In this document: positions 15,954-29,140 of the stretch, one piece after another
How positions within the stretch are numbered: the stretch's first letter is position 1
How the letters are laid out: each line of letters opens with the position of its first letter
NCBI GenBank assembly: GCA_005281725.1
Contig: SSBO01000012.1
Location: 14,917,501 to 14,981,500, forward strand
DNA length: 64,000 nt
From: Wuchereria bancrofti
Lineage: Eukaryota > Nematoda > Chromadorea > Rhabditida > Onchocercidae
Direction of reading: 5' to 3'
Program-made: the position numbers and the translations under genes
Notes under the pieces: model-generated
What the model was told of the DNA's origin: nothing
Seen by the model: only the letters and a program-made list of their open reading frames with translations
Database searches by the model: none

Positions 15954-16385
15954 TCAAGAAGGGATTTTAGGTGATTGTTTTTTGATACTAACGTCTTCAC
16001 AATCATTAAACGTTTTTTCATTTCCAACTGTTCCCCTGAAAGAGTCGCTGTTAAAAAAATTTCGTTTTTTTTTGGAGTGAAAAGTATAGAAATCCTTCAA
16101 CAAATATAAAAGAAAAAAGAAGATTAGGCAAAAAGATTCTCTCGTGTTTTTAATTTTTATTTTTGAAAGTAATTCAAAGTCTGTTTTTTGATAATTTGTA
16201 ATGAGAAAACCAACATTTCTTCCTGTATTAGATGTAGTGAAGCTCAATTTGCTAGCCTTTGTTGACGGCGGAGAAAGTACAAAAGCAATAAGTGGACTAA
16301 ATAAATATCCAATACGCTCACCACAGATGTTCATCAATCGCTGTTTATTGTTACGATGCTCAAAAGTTACTATTCGTGTGTAATT
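15954..16385 (-). CDS. LYST-like exons (about 16190-16385 and 15960-16055)
   Basis: After acceptor ctttttag the first exon reads NYTRIVTFEHRNNKQRLMNI, then GERIGYLFSPLIAFVLSPPS. A second piece after ttttttaacag reads DSFRGTVGNEKTFNDCEDVS. The AT-rich low-complexity stretch between them is probably intron read through by chance. Donor sites are not clear. Confidence 0.45.
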   Translation of the reverse strand, partial: NYTRIVTFEHRNNKQRLMNICGERIGYLFSPLIAFVLSPPSTKASKLSFTTSNTGRNVGFLITNYQKTDFELLSKIKIKNTRESFCLIFFFLLYLLKDFYTFHSKKKRNFFNSDSFRGTVGNEKTFNDCEDVSIKKQSPKIPS

Positions 16386-16566
16386 CTAAAAAGAAATGAC
16401 CATTCTACCATTAATAGGCATAAGAGAAAAAAAAATAAAATCAATATTTCGAGTAAAACGAAATAAGCTGCTATATAGGATGGTGGATAAACAAGATGAA
16501 GCACAATTCAAATTTTTGAAATTTTCTAAAAAATTTAAGTGAAATAGTGAAAACTTACTTACTTAC

Positions 16567-16727
16567 AAACTAGAGATAGAAATGATAAGAATATTTTAAA
16601 TAATTTTATTTCTTGATTTGTAACAGCTTTAAGTGATTTCACTGGTACGCTAGTAAAAAACTGTGAAATCTCAGTGACACAAAATATCAGACGTTCCGCG
16701 TATTCATCTATTGGAGGTAGACATTTG
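16567..16727 (-). CDS. LYST-like exon
   Basis: Acceptor agctatag, donor gtaagtaag. The frame reads KCLPPIDEYAERLIFCVTEI, then SVPVKSLKAVTNQEIKLFKI and ends FLSLVC. Intact. Confidence 0.58.
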
Positions 16728-17444
16728 CTATAGCTATTTCTATAGAAGAATTTGTCTGAAATGTCATAAAACGATTTTTTTTCACTAAAATTCTGAGTTC
16801 CTTTGGCCTACACCGCTCTATGTTTCCTATTTGTCGATGACTTCGTTGTCCAATTTCTGTCTAAGTTTTTGGCAAAAAGAATTTTTTCAGTTACCTGGAA
16901 AGAACACAATAGGGTAAGCATTGTATAGTGGTTTAATTGATCTAAATCAGATATTTTGTAAGTTACGACGGAAAATTTCTAGTAAGAAAAAATAGATATG
17001 TTCGCAGGTTACGAAATTTCTAATTTTAAAGAATATTAAGAGGCAGAATTCTATAAGTTCCTGTCGCTAGAGAAATTGTCTGAAGTAAAAAAAGGTCATA
17101 AAGGACTTTTTACTAAGTCATGTTAGTTCGTTCAATAAAAAGTACTTTAAATCGCATGGTAAAAGAAATGTTGTAGCAATACTATCGAATGATGAATGAA
17201 ATGTTCATAATGGAGTAGAGAAAGACACGCAGCAAAGGTATCAATTTTTTCCTACTAGTATAGAAGTATACTGCAGTTTGAGAATGTGAAAATTGTTGGA
17301 AATTACATTCGCTTCAGATCGTGAAATAAATTTCAAAATATTGACAATTTGACTATGCAGTACCAGGTTACCACTCTGTGCATAAAATGAAATATGCCAA
17401 AAATAAAAATTTCCGAGCATTTCGAAAACAAAATCTACCATTAC

Positions 17445-17596
17445 TTAGGTAGAGTTCCTGCAGCATTGTCAACCATACGCCATAAACACAGGTAAGACCT
17501 TGACGAGTGATTCTTTTTGATTGAATGTTTACATTCAGGACTGCCATTTCCAGCAACCACAGCATCTCTTGATACATATTGTACAGATGTGAATTG
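17445..17596 (-). CDS. LYST-like exon, partly repeated across a gap
   Basis: Acceptor after tttccag and donor gtaatg. The helical frame reads NSHLYNMYQEMLWLLEMAVL, then SKRITRQGLTCVYGVWLTML and ends QELYL. An alternative frame is also open. The high-coordinate part reappears at 17658-17755 because of the unmerged 155-bp overlap at the NNNN gap. Confidence 0.5.
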
Positions 17597-17812
17597 CTGG
17601 AAAGGTTTTTTTAATGAATAACAATCAAAAAAAGGAAAGAAGAAAAATCTGAANNNNCTTGACGAGTGATTCTTTTTGATTGAATGTTTACATTCAGGAC
17701 TGCCATTTCCAGCAACCACAGCATCTCTTGATACATATTGTACAGATGTGAATTGCTGGAAAGGTTTTTTTAATGAATAACAATCAAAAAAAGGAAAGAA
17801 GAAAAATCTGAA
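17499..17812. repeat. Exact 155-bp direct repeat around an NNNN gap
   Basis: 17499-17653 equals 17658-17812, with four N between. Same unmerged contig-overlap pattern as at the single-N gaps. It duplicates part of one LYST-like exon. Confidence 0.92.
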
Positions 17813-18989
17813 AATTCCAAAGCAAAACGACGTAAATCCTTATATTTTGGCAAACTTTAATACACAGCATATAATTCTCACGATACCAAACCGACATTCC
17901 ATAAACGGAGTTGTTGCGCTTACGTAAATCAAATCGGTTGTTCTACAGAAAAAATTTCAACATAAATATAAGGAAAATTATTCCCAATTTCTCATTACCA
18001 AAAAGTGATTTTTAAATGTAAAGATAGATATGCGCGGAAGTGAAGCAACTCGCCTTAAAATGAATACAGCAGTAGTGCATAAGCTGAATTTATCACTGCT
18101 TGCATCAGCATTTCGTTTTTGTTGAGTAACTGAAAGAATATTTTGGTAATAGACTGAAATATTTTAGGAAATTTATAATACATCATAGCCTTATGCAACT
18201 GCACTCCTCTTTCTTACTATATTAACAGGAAAGTAAGCATTTCGCTACTCTAATTTTTTCAAAGAATCCATATTGCATTCAAATTATAATCATCCTACGA
18301 CACATAGAAGATGGATGGTTTAGTATCTCTCAACAATGTGACTAAAATATCGTGTTTTAAAACACAATTGTTTCATCGAAACCTTCACTGAAGCGTAATA
18401 AAACGTAAAGACGATAAAATTAATAAAAAGTGCAAATAATCAATTAACTGTTATCAACATGGATGAAATATTCCGTACGTATGCAAGTTTGAATGGCGAA
18501 TGCTTTCTTCCCATAAAACAAATATTGCCTTCGGTGAGAGGCACTTAAACTGATTCACTTTTAAAAACGGAATATGATCTAAACCCAGTCTGAAATTAAC
18601 AAATTCTATTATAAAGTTAGGGTTTACCTATTTCTTACTACATTAACTAGATATCATGAACTTACTTATCGCTGAAAAGAATTGGTTGTTCAAAAAGCAA
18701 CGAGAACAGTGATGAGGCTATTTCATCTGTAATAGGACAACCCTTCCTTTGGCTCGAAAGTAACTCAAATCATTATTTTTTATGAAAACCGATCGCATTT
18801 CTGAATCTGCTCAAAGCTAAAACGGGTTGATAGTTTGAAAAATAAAATCCATACCTTTTTAAAGTCGAATTTACGTTTAATGATTTTTTTAGAATATACA
18901 TTAGAATTATATTTCAGCAGAAAACCTAGCTGAATTACATTTTTATAAAAACTGATTATGTGCAAGAAAGAAAAAATACCAAAATGTAC

Positions 18990-19143
18990 TTCAGTAAGTT
19001 GAACACATGATCTCGAAACAGTTCATCAAACTGATTTGTTAATAGAGCCACTACAGCTTGCCCCCATATGCGCATGTTTACAACTTCACTAAAAGATGCA
19101 TCCGGAGCATTCTGAACAACTACTGCTAACTGTTCCAAACATC
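18990..19143 (-). CDS. LYST-like exon
   Basis: Acceptor attgcttcag and donor gtacat. The frame reads CLEQLAVVVQNAPDASFSEV, then MRIWGQAVVALLTNQFDELF and ends HVFNLL. Intact, amphipathic helices. Confidence 0.58.
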
Positions 19144-20238
19144 CTGAAGCAATGTTTATTGTCCAGCAAAAAAAAAATTAATTAGTTAAAAACTTGTTAG
19201 AAAGTAAAAAGGGATATTGCGGTCAAATTTTTCAAATTATTTCACATTTTTAAAATTATGAATGTGAATTCAGTTGACGAAATAAAGTCGTACCAAAATC
19301 AACCCAATCAATTCAATACTATAATCATCACCTTAAATCATTTAGCTGATTCAATTTCAAATAATCTCTTCTGTAATTTGCAGTTCTGCAAAAATCCGAA
19401 AAAATTTTCCAAGGTCAGTGGGAAACTTTACTGCAGAAGCATGCTAGATGACAGCAATATGGATGAATTTCGAAAATATACTCGTTTGATTTAATAAAGA
19501 AAATAAACAAGAATTGATACACTAACCAAATCCAGCACACCCTTCTTACAAACAGTGGTAGGGCATTTAGAATCAGCAGAATATTCATTATTTTGATTAT
19601 CATCTAAAAATACTGCATCATAAACATACTAAACATTTGCCGTAATTTTATTACCGGACGTTCTTTGGTCCAAACTTCGACAACACGATCTGCAATATTA
19701 TTTTAAAACAGTAAAAGGAAAACTAATGTTACTGTTTGACCACTATTACTGCTATGGCTGTTGATTCTTTATTGACTGTAATCATTTTGGAAAATGTAGG
19801 AAAAAGAAATGAGGTGAGATCTTTCATTTCTGAAACAATTAAAAAATTTAGGATTTCTATAAAGTGAGAATTGATTTTGGTAAAATGAAACTGGCTAAAA
19901 TGAAACCCTAATGAAAGCTGAGATTTGCATTAAGTTTATATCCTAATGATACTGTGTGAGAATTAGCACAAAAAACGAACTTTTTCCAAACATGTTGCCA
20001 TAATCTTTCAAATCGGTATCCTTTAACAAATCGAATTTGCATTCCTCTTGTAATAATTCTGCAATCACATTTGGTTAAAACTGATAGGAATTTACAATTA
20101 GTTAGCCAAGACCAGAATAAATTGGTCAAAAGTTGAAAACAAAATGAGTTTATAGGTCTCAATGATTGTAACGAATTATTTCCGCTTTTAAGTTACTTCT
20201 AAATTGTCTTCACAAAAATTAAGTAATGAATGATAGAC

Positions 20239-20765
20239 CTTGCTGAAGCCAATGGAAATGGTCAGTATGATCATAGGTGATATATGTGTGAGCAGCTGCA
20301 TGAGAAAGGAATATAAAATTCCAAAGATGAATTATTTCTTCGACTACTGCTAATGAACCTAGCATTACACGAATAATAATTATTAATAGAGTATCAGTTA
20401 ATGGTGCAACATCTTGCACCTCAATTCGGTAATTCTTATCATTTTGAAGCATTTTCAAAATGGCTTGAAATTAAGTTTAAAAAAGATAATTTTGCTTGAC
20501 CGACTTTATGATTGATATTGTTTTAATTTAAGAATAATTCTAAAATGTCCTGCATGTGAAGAATTTTCTTGAATACTGAATGAAACCGGTAAATTAGACC
20601 TTCTTGAAGATGTTATAAGAAATAATACTGTTCTCTTTATCTTTTTCATTAGACATCGAAGTCAAAATTGTTATCTGAAAAAGTTTTTTGAGAAAACTGA
20701 CTCGCTTCAGCTGCTCCTTACTGAATGCAGAACATTCTGCTGTTTCATCTGAGATGCAATATCTT
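20239..20765 (-). CDS. Two neighbouring LYST-like exons (20600-20765 and 20239-20463)
   Basis: The first block (20600-20765) begins after ttatattag. It contains an internal gtaagg/ttttcag pair, so it may be two short exons, the second reading ITILTSMSNEKDKENSIISY. The second block (20239-20463, acceptor tttcaag, donor gtctat) reads ILKMLQNDKNYRIEVQDVAP, then LLIIIIRVMLGSLAVVEEII and ends DHFHWLQQ. As drawn, the two blocks disagree in phase, which suggests either an indel or an unseen splice variant. Confidence 0.5.
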
Positions 20766-21222
20766 CTAATATAATACGCCACAGCAACATTCTAGGTTTC
20801 TCTTGAAAGTAAATCGTACAGTTTTGAATAATTTACAGTTTTAAATTACACTGTACATAATATGACCAGTGTAAAGTTTAAACGTAATACATCAATTTCA
20901 GTTGGAAATAAGAATCATTAACGTAATGTAATACATTCGATATCTGAGAATCATAAATAACTTTATAGCTAAACATCCAGCATAAAACATAAGAAGATAA
21001 TGAAAAGTCATCAGGAATAAACTAATAATGAGTAATAAAAGACACTAGTAAATGAGTAATAAAAGTGCTAAAGAAAAAATAAACCATATCCAGGGAGCGC
21101 AAACCAAATGCACTACGAGCTCTGGATCAACAATGAATCATTGTTTCGATCTTCCGCTCGAACATTTCATCCTGGGTGGTAATGAAATACATGCATTTCG
21201 AAATTCCTGAAATATCTTACAT

Positions 21223-21286
21223 ACATTTATTTGAAGAACCTTCAAATCATCATTACATTTATTTGAAGAACCTTCAAATCACCATT
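21223..21286. repeat. 32-bp unit duplicated in tandem
   Basis: The unit acatttatttgaagaacctt... (32 bp) occurs twice, at 21223-21254 and 21255-21286, with one base difference. It lies in a LYST intron just below the exon at 21358. Confidence 0.85.
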
Positions 21287-21357
21287 TTCTGCATTATTTG
21301 AAATAAATGAATACCAATAATTTCAATTAAACTTTGTTAGCAACTGGATAATATTAC

Positions 21358-21531
21358 CTCAAGCATATAAGTACCGAGACAGGCAAGTGACGATAACAGA
21401 CATCGTATTACGCAATCATACATATTTGAAAGGGTATATTCGCTTGTGAAAGGACTAACTCGTTGTAGAAATTGGAATAATAGATGAAAGGTAATTGCCT
21501 GTTCATATGCACTGTGTTTTAGGTCAATAGC
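21358..21531 (-). CDS. LYST-like exon
   Basis: 174 nt (58 codons) between acceptor aattttcag and donor gtaata: AIDLKHSAYEQAITFHLLFQ, then SEYTLSNMYDCVIRCLLSSL and ends GTYMLE. Intact helical repeat-type sequence. Confidence 0.6.
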
Positions 21532-22246
21532 CTGAAAATTTTTGGCAGATTTTAGAAAACACAAATTCAAAAAAACCAGAGACCAGAATCCTTTCAGTAA
21601 ATGTTGAAAATTGTGACGATGACGCCGGATATTAAAAACCACAAAGAGAAAATTGTGCGAGTTTTGTAGTTGTTGAGTTCAATCTACAATATCAATTTTA
21701 GAAAGTCAATATGACAGAGCGAAAAAAAAAATTTTTCTTGATGTTTTCAAACATATACATATAACCTCAATATTATTCTTCAAAATTCAACAGTCAATGA
21801 AACCAGAAGAGACTTATCTCTGCAAACATAAAAAGAAAAAGATTTTGTGAACCAAGCGAAAGCCAGCAATCACCGGTAGAGGTTTTCCCCAATCGTTTTA
21901 CCATCGGACAGTTCCATTCTAAGAGATGCCTTTCAGTTGAAGGTAAGTGATCAAGCAATTTTTGCTTACTGTTCAGTGAATAGCATTTTCGTTGCACATA
22001 TGCCATTCGGTCTCTAAATAATCACTATTTAGAAATTATTTGTTCATCCACTTAGGAATTAACTTTAACAAAAAATTCTTAACCATATTACAAATCACGC
22101 TTTCATCTTACATGATGTTATGACATTAAAGCGTTAGATTAAAGCGACGCTTATTTTGCACAGCGTAGAAAAATAAGTTTATGCTTCCAGATGTACAGGG
22201 ACAAGCAATAACTGAATTAGATGAACTAAAGAAACTGAACAGATAC

Positions 22247-22457
22247 CTTATAACAAAAAGAAAATCTTGCTGAAGGCAAGCAAATGCAATTTCCAACATC
22301 GGCAAAAAGCTTAAGGACGGCGTTTTGTTGAACAGACAATCTCAACATTAGAGAACTGATATTACATGCTGCTAAAGAAATGCAATCACAGTCAAGGGCA
22401 CGTAAAATAAGCACTTGTGGAGCATTCAGAGAACCTGAAAGAAGGTCAAATAACAGA
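22247..22457 (-). CDS. LYST-like exon
   Basis: Acceptor ttctatag and donor gtatct. The frame reads LLFDLLSGSLNAPQVLILRA, then CISLAACNISSLMLRLSVQQ and LKLFADVGNCICLPSARFSF. A nearer acceptor (ctttcag) would shorten the exon. Intact. Confidence 0.58.
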
Positions 22458-23860
22458 CTATAGAATAATTTCATAAACAAATGTTCAGATCGAACTAGTC
22501 TTCATTTACTATTCTTCTGAATCTGTAACATAAGTAAAAGCTATAACTATGACCATCCAGCATCTCCAAATGAGGATTATCGGACAGTCAAGATGTCATG
22601 AAAGTAGAAAGGTTGGAAATTTATCTATACTATTAAAAAAGCTTAGGAATCGAGTAAATAATACATAAAGTCTTAAACTAAAAGTTCGCTATCTTATATT
22701 TGTTACCTTACCACGAAATGAAAGAATTGGTGATAATTTATAAAATGTTTCCGAGTAAACCAGATCTTTTTGCAATGCACCAAAGCCAAACACAAATGAT
22801 AATTTTTCTAAAGGTATTGCGCATTTATGTTTCACACGCATGATGAAACGTTGCGAATTAATCCAAACCTATAATCTGCAAAATCAAAATGTGGAAAGCT
22901 GAATAATATGAATAAACAAGAAAAACATCAGATTAAGAATTCTTCTTGATTAACCATTAAAGCGAGTCTACCCTAAGGTTTAGAGCCAAGTCCGTATGTT
23001 AGTTTATTTTTTGAATAAAAAAAGAAACTAGAAAACTGCAGTGATTGCATAAAATTCCACTGAATACAAAAGAAATTTTTTTGCACTTTAAATGAAGTAA
23101 AAAAACTAACATGCTCTGAAAGCATCGAGTCAACGACAATCACTAACACTACAATGTGGTTCCAGGCATCATTCGCAATACCGATCGAAGATATCTTCTC
23201 TGCCTTATTTCACCGTTGAGAGTAATACTCAAAGATTACAGGATATTTGTTATTAGTCAGAAATAACATAATATAGGAATAAAGTTTTCAAGCAGTGGAT
23301 GTTAGGTGTGTTTTATGGATATTCTCCCATCAGTTTTAACGTACTTTATACTTCAAGTACAGAAATTTTTCAGGTAAATTTACTGCCAAATTGAAAATTG
23401 GAATTTATTGCCTAAAGATTTCACTTGCAAAAAAATAACATATCGAAAAAAAAACTTTAGATAAGCAATACCCCACATGTAAAGTGCGGCTATTGGATGA
23501 CACCCAAAGCAGAAAACTCAAATTATTAGTATCCACTGAACAAACTGAATAAACCTGCCTAAACCAACAATTTCCTAAATCGATTTTCATCAACGACTTT
23601 TTATTGCAACAGAATATGGGTATAACTTTTTAGAAAGCAACTAGATTAAAAGAGCAATAAATCTTTTGCTTTCTACTGACACATGTTTACACCATCTATT
23701 AACATCTTAAGCATACATTCAATAAAAGTATTTATAAAAGACTGTCGAATTAATCAAGTCTGAGTTATTAGAAAGTAATATGACGAGATGCCTGGAAAAC
23801 TAAATCATTGTCATGAAGTGGGTTTTTAAAATTCAATATTAAGATATGAATGTATCCTAC

Positions 23861-24098
23861 CCTTGCATTTTTGTGGTAACAACCAAAAAGAACCAGTAAG
23901 ACCATCGAACAAACATAATGACCAGTCAAGAGCAAGTTTTGCAGCACAACATCCATCGAAAGAATCGTCTTCATGTTTGTTGATTGTTAAATTGCTTAAA
24001 GATCCAGAAAATAATTTGGCATTATGCATGTTCCCAGTACGTTCTTCAAAAGTGAAGCATTCCATGATGGATTTCCCCGTTTGTATTAATTGTATTAA
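23861..24098 (-). CDS. LYST-like exon, possible lectin-like (concanavalin-type) region
   Basis: The frame reads GKSIMECFTFEERTGNMHNA, then LSNLTINKHEDDSFDGCCAA and WSLCLFDGLTGSFWLLPQKC, with donor gtagga at 23860. The alternating hydrophobic pattern and the SFWLL end look like beta strands. BEACH proteins have a concanavalin-like domain upstream of PH-BEACH, so this fits by position. No good acceptor is seen upstream (the sequence is AT-rich without an ag), so the start is uncertain. A second beta-like piece (CSVDTNNLSFLLWVSSNSRT, about 23450-23550) lies downstream after acceptor tttaggcag. Confidence 0.5.
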
Positions 24099-24985
24099 AA
24101 TGTATTAATTATTCAGTAATCTTTAGCGGCTAGCGTTTTGACTGTGGTATAGACATGAATTAAGTAATTTTCGAACGAGTAATTATTTATTTTCATAAAT
24201 TATAAGAAAAGTATAAGTTTAGTATAAAAAAGCATTCTACCCAATCACTTCCATCAAATAAGTTATTTAGCACTATTCCGTCGTAGTTAATTCTGATACA
24301 CGCTGGATTTTTTGTGGGAAAATACAGACATCTTTTGATTCAACTTTTTTGTTTAGCAATAATCCCAATAAACTTCTGTTAGCGCTACCTTCGAATTATT
24401 AGTAAAGTTTGTTCCCAAAATGAAAATTTTTGAAAATTAAATTACAATAACATGTTGCCCGCAAAACTTTATAAATACGCCTGTTTTTTATCTTCCTTTA
24501 CCAATGGATATAACACAGATCGTAATTCCGTAACCATTAAACAGTTGCGTTTTACTCAAATGGAGTAAAAAAGCACTATACAGATGTAACTAACATATTA
24601 CTAAAATACTAAAAGCGTTCTGGTGTTTCCTCTCCTTCACAGAAAAAATACATAAAAAAACTTATTTTCTAAAACTTTGAATATGGTACCTGCAACTAAC
24701 GAGCATCCTTCACAATTGCAAATATATTTCGTATATGTGACGGTATAAGATTTGCAGAAACAAAATCAAAATAGAATGTAAGGAAAACCTGAAAACAGTT
24801 AGAAGACACTGATATTTCAGCTAGCGTTCGCAACAAATGCAAAATGAGACGATTTAGCTGTTTTATAAGAGTACTTCCGCTAATTAATAAAGAAAATGAC
24901 TAAAATTTTTCTAATTGACAATCTCTGAATAAACAAAATACAACTTAGGCATATTGCGAAAAAAAATTAGCTAAAGCATGCTTAC

Positions 24986-25161
24986 TTTGCTAAAAAGAAC
25001 GTTTTTATCAAATTGAGCATTTAACATTGCATGTTGAAGAGCACCGCATATGTTGCGAATATAATACTCATTATTGGATGATACACTACGCTTAGCTTGA
25101 ATGTGCTTTTGAAGCAGTAATATTGAAATAACAGATAATTGCGAATAAAATTTATCAGCAC
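24986..25161 (-). CDS. LYST-like exon
   Basis: Acceptor tttctag, donor gtaagc. The frame reads ADKFYSQLSVISILLLQKHI, then NICGALQHAMLNAQFDKN and VLFSK. Intact and typical of helical scaffold repeats. Confidence 0.6.
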
Positions 25162-26261
25162 CTAGAAACTGGAACAGTATGAGAAATGATTTATAAGTAA
25201 TTATACTTTGATTTGCTTCACATTACAAATAACTAAAGTTTAGGACATAATCTAAATTAAGTAAAACTTATCTGTTATTTTACTGAACTATAAAGAATGA
25301 GAATGGTTTTTTATTCACTTTTTTAACATTTTTATACAAAGGCTATCAAAAAGTGAAATAGTATAAGCTGACCGCTGAAAATAAACAAGTTGTAAAAAAC
25401 AATATTTTGACATATAGGTGGCCAGTCAGAAATGAATCGTTCCTTTTATAGAAACTAGATACTTAATATAAGATTCAAATGAATTCAAAAGCAACTTTTG
25501 ACTGTATTATTAATAGATGATAGCTCTCGAGAGTGGTTATTCTGAATAGGTGAATACGTTTTGAGAAACAACACCCGTATAAAACACTCTAACAACCGTA
25601 TATTGGAAAAATTATTCAGCAACTTGGATTGTATCCATTCCACTGGATTTTCCTAAATCTTTATTCAAATTATGGAAAATAAGTCACGTACAAACGAACT
25701 TTATACACAACTAGACCTTGGTCTTCTTTTTCCATTTATTTTCTGAATACGCTGCTCTCTAAATTTACCCAAAGTGAGCCTAGAGAAAACAAAATTTACA
25801 ATATCTTTTGCAAAAAGTTCACCTCAACCACATTTGCTACAAAAATAATTCGTAATGATACTAAACAGTTGACTTATCCGAAGCACGTGTGAATCAACTT
25901 CACTGGGTGCTAGCCAATCCATAGTAATACTAATAATGTTGAGCGTTTAGCGCATATCAGAAATCCAGATGGCAAAACTGCAAAAACTTTTTGAAGTTAA
26001 TTTGCAAAGTACACTATCTTCAACAATAACAATATTTGCAAATATGCAAAATAAGCATCGATGCATAAAGTAATTCCACCTCATTCCCTAGCCATTAAAT
26101 GACAGAATGAAAGACAATTGTTGAGCTAAACTAGAAATTTCATGATTTTACATAGAAATCCTAATATGTTCATATTAAAGGATAATGTTTTATCAAATAT
26201 ATTATTTGATTTTAAAGATGTTTGAGTTGTATTTTTTCTTAATCAGTAGTAACAGTTGAAC

Positions 26262-26415
26262 CTTTTTCGGTGCAGTAAGATAGCAGAAGTAGATCAGCAA
26301 CATGAAGCAGCGGAATTGCAAAATCAGTATTGCTAATTAACGTCCAGATATCCGCACTAGCATAAGTCAATTCTCGAGAGAATCGATCACTTATTGATTT
26401 TGCTGAATCTTCAAC
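26262..26415 (-). CDS. LYST-like exon (armadillo-like region)
   Basis: Clean exon: acceptor tttccatag, donor after GAAAAAG (gttcaa). It reads VEDSAKSISDRFSRELTYAS, then WTLISNTDFAIPLLHVADLL and ends SYCTEK. This is amphipathic helix composition. I assign it to LYST by strand and by its place between other exons with the same style. No stop or frameshift is visible. Confidence 0.6.
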
Positions 26416-28312
26416 CTATGGAAAAGGTGATAAAATACTCCTGAATATGAAAATTTTTAAAATAAGAAAGCAAATTTCTAAAATAAAATTTGGAACGGCT
26501 GATAAAAGGAATGATATATGATGTCCTTGCAAAGAATGAATTTATAAAAAAACGTTGGTAAGAACATTGTCAGGACAAAAGACACCTACACTTTTGGAAC
26601 TGATCAGATTACTTCTAACAATAATAGATCGTTTACAAATAATATATACAAGGCTGAATGATATAGCAGATGCTTCAAGAAATGCCATAAACGGTAAGAT
26701 CACATCACTGAAATTCAGCAAATTTTTCGTAAAGTTCATAATCAATATATGATCTAATACTCAATTGCAAATAAACAGATGAATCTTAAGTATCTCAATA
26801 TCACGTTAATTCAGAATGCCAATGTCTGTTTAACTAGTGATGATGCTGTACTTTTGGTTCTACAAATATTAAATAGTTTCTAGGACTTTTTTTTGTATTA
26901 CAGAAAAAGCTTAAAGTAATCTTGAAAGTAATGTTAAAATTAACTAAACCTAATAACAAATTCGATAGTCTTTCGTCCGATTAAGTACTCAGCAAGAAAA
27001 TTGGCCATCACATCACAATGGATTGAAATATTGTTTAGTTTAGCACTAATATTCTATTTTTCAGAAAGTGATAACTCATTTTTGAAACGATTTAAAATTG
27101 CTAGATAGATAATTTCTACATCTTGTACTAGAAAACTGGAAGAATCGAGAACTATTTCAACATATATTCTGAAAAAAATATTCGATTCTTGAACTTCAAA
27201 CAGATTAAAAATAGAGATTCGGATCAAATATTTTTTTTGTTGCGATGGTCATATTAATTACAATCTTTCGGAGCATCGAACCTTCGAAGCTCAGTTTATT
27301 GACCCACGGTTACTCTATCCCTTTTCGAAAGTGGATTTTCTTCTGAGTGTCTTACTCAGTGGTGTTGATCTAAGATGTTGATACCAAATATCACTCAGTT
27401 ATATTGATATCTACTGTTTCAGAAAATAAATCAGAATCTCCTGAAAAGTAAAACGAGATTTTGTATCTCGAATTGCATCACTCGTGCCCAGATGACTACT
27501 CGGATGAAGAAGGAAATAGAAATGTAAGAGCATGTAGAACTGGCATGCTTTTTGCATACCCTTTAATGTTTCAATAATTTTTACTTATTTTCATAAAGAC
27601 TAATTTAATTTGAAATAATTTGAATGTTGAATTTCAATAAATAATCAAAATACTCAGAAATTACATGGACAAATTGACGAAAGCGTTTGTAAAAGACAAA
27701 TAAATTTCGCTCCCTGAAAATTTCCAATTAGATTCTGTAATGATACAAGAATGCGCTCAGCATTGCCGTAACAGTTCTGCAATACTTTTTAAAAAAAATA
27801 TTGAAAGTCCATCCTTTTTTAATTTAAAAACAGGAGTTTTCTCTCGATTTGACTTAATGAATAGATGTGATCCCTTTTACTTGTTAAAAAAATTTACCGC
27901 CAAAAAAATTATGCTGCTTAGCAATAATTTCCGCACATCGATCAATAAAATTATCCAGTAGATGAGCTGAGAGGAATGTTGTAAAGACTGACATAATATC
28001 TATGAAGGAATAAATCGTTTGCCATTTTCCCATAAAATTTAATTTTATTAGGAATTTGCAAAAATAGTACCATATCTTATACGATTTTTAACTCAATACA
28101 TGCTCATATTCATCTCGTATTTTCCCTTCCTTTGTCACAATTTTTTTATCTTTTTAATGTTTTGCACTTTTTTATTTTAAACTATATGTACTATTTGACT
28201 GGTATTCACCCCCAAACTGTAATTTCTAAAAAAAAGTCAGAAAAAATGATTGTTAGGATAACAAGAAAAATTAAATAGCACAATAGCATAAAAAGAATAG
28301 AAACAATATAAC

Positions 28313-28577
28313 CTTAAAATCAAATTTTGACTTCGACAATGATTTCTTCAGCAAAGCAATTCGATTAGAGTATTGTAGAATATAATTGGAGATACGGCTA
28401 ATAATGCTGGCAACAAACGAAGAAGGGAGATATTCGATAAAAATAAATAATTCTCGCACTAATGAAATGAACTGTTCCTTTCTGCACAGGAAAATAGAAT
28501 TTGTAATACTCGAAAATATTCTTTTCGAAGCATGCTTCGATTTGAGAGACAACACAACAAACACTGTGATCAATAAT
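28313..28577 (-). CDS. LYST-like exon block with a probable frame change
   Basis: Acceptor atttcag, and a possible donor after GATTTTAAG. The preceding exon (28759-28839, IANNLNAYMRSSSVNFELRT...) can only be read in one frame and ends in phase 0. In that phase this block starts IIDHSVCCVVSQIEACFEKN, runs about 40 further residues, then reaches a stop. The other frame (RELFIFIEYLPSSFVASIIS, then ISNYILQYSNRIALLKK) is open to the donor. This suggests a small indel in the middle or a misjudged splice. Confidence 0.45.
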
Positions 28578-28985
28578 CTGAAATGGAAGCTCTAATTTTC
28601 ACCATATTTTCAGAAGTTAAATATTTTTAAAAATTTGTAACTTTCCAAACGCAATATCAAAATGCTTTGAATTTTTTAATTAAATATATTTTTAAGACAT
28701 CCCAAAAACATATTTGTCCTTATAGAAGTTGAGAAATACTACTAAAGTTGCAATTCACCTGTGATTCCATCGAACAATCAGTGCGTAATTCAAAATTCAC
28801 ACTACTGGAACGCATGTAAGCATTTAAGTTATTAGCTATCTGAAACATAGAACTTGCTCAGTGCAGTGTATTCAATTTACGCTTAAATTACAAAAAATAG
28901 TAAAGTTAGAACTTTGTCTTGACTTTTAAAACCATTTAAAACTACTTGCATGTATTACTCAAATCCTTAGAAAAAATATGCATAC

Positions 28986-29140
28986 CTTTGTTGCACAACA
29001 AATAATGCATTCCATTATAACCCTTTGAAAAGGAAAACCGGAGATATCAGATTCACTGCGTAAAAAATTTATCGAGCCTCTTAGAAGTAAAGACAGCATC
29101 ACTTCCCAAGCAGTAATGACTTCTTTATTTTTGCCAGTAA
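28986..29140 (-). CDS. LYST-like exon, source of the 54-bp copy at the window start
   Basis: The exon lies between acceptor ttttatag and donor gtatgc. It reads TGKNKEVITAWEVMLSLLLR, followed by a segment ending IMECIICCATK, so it is helical as expected for an armadillo-type repeat. The part 29080-29133 is identical to bases 1-54 of the window. Here it sits inside a frame with proper splice borders, so this is the likelier original location. Confidence 0.6.
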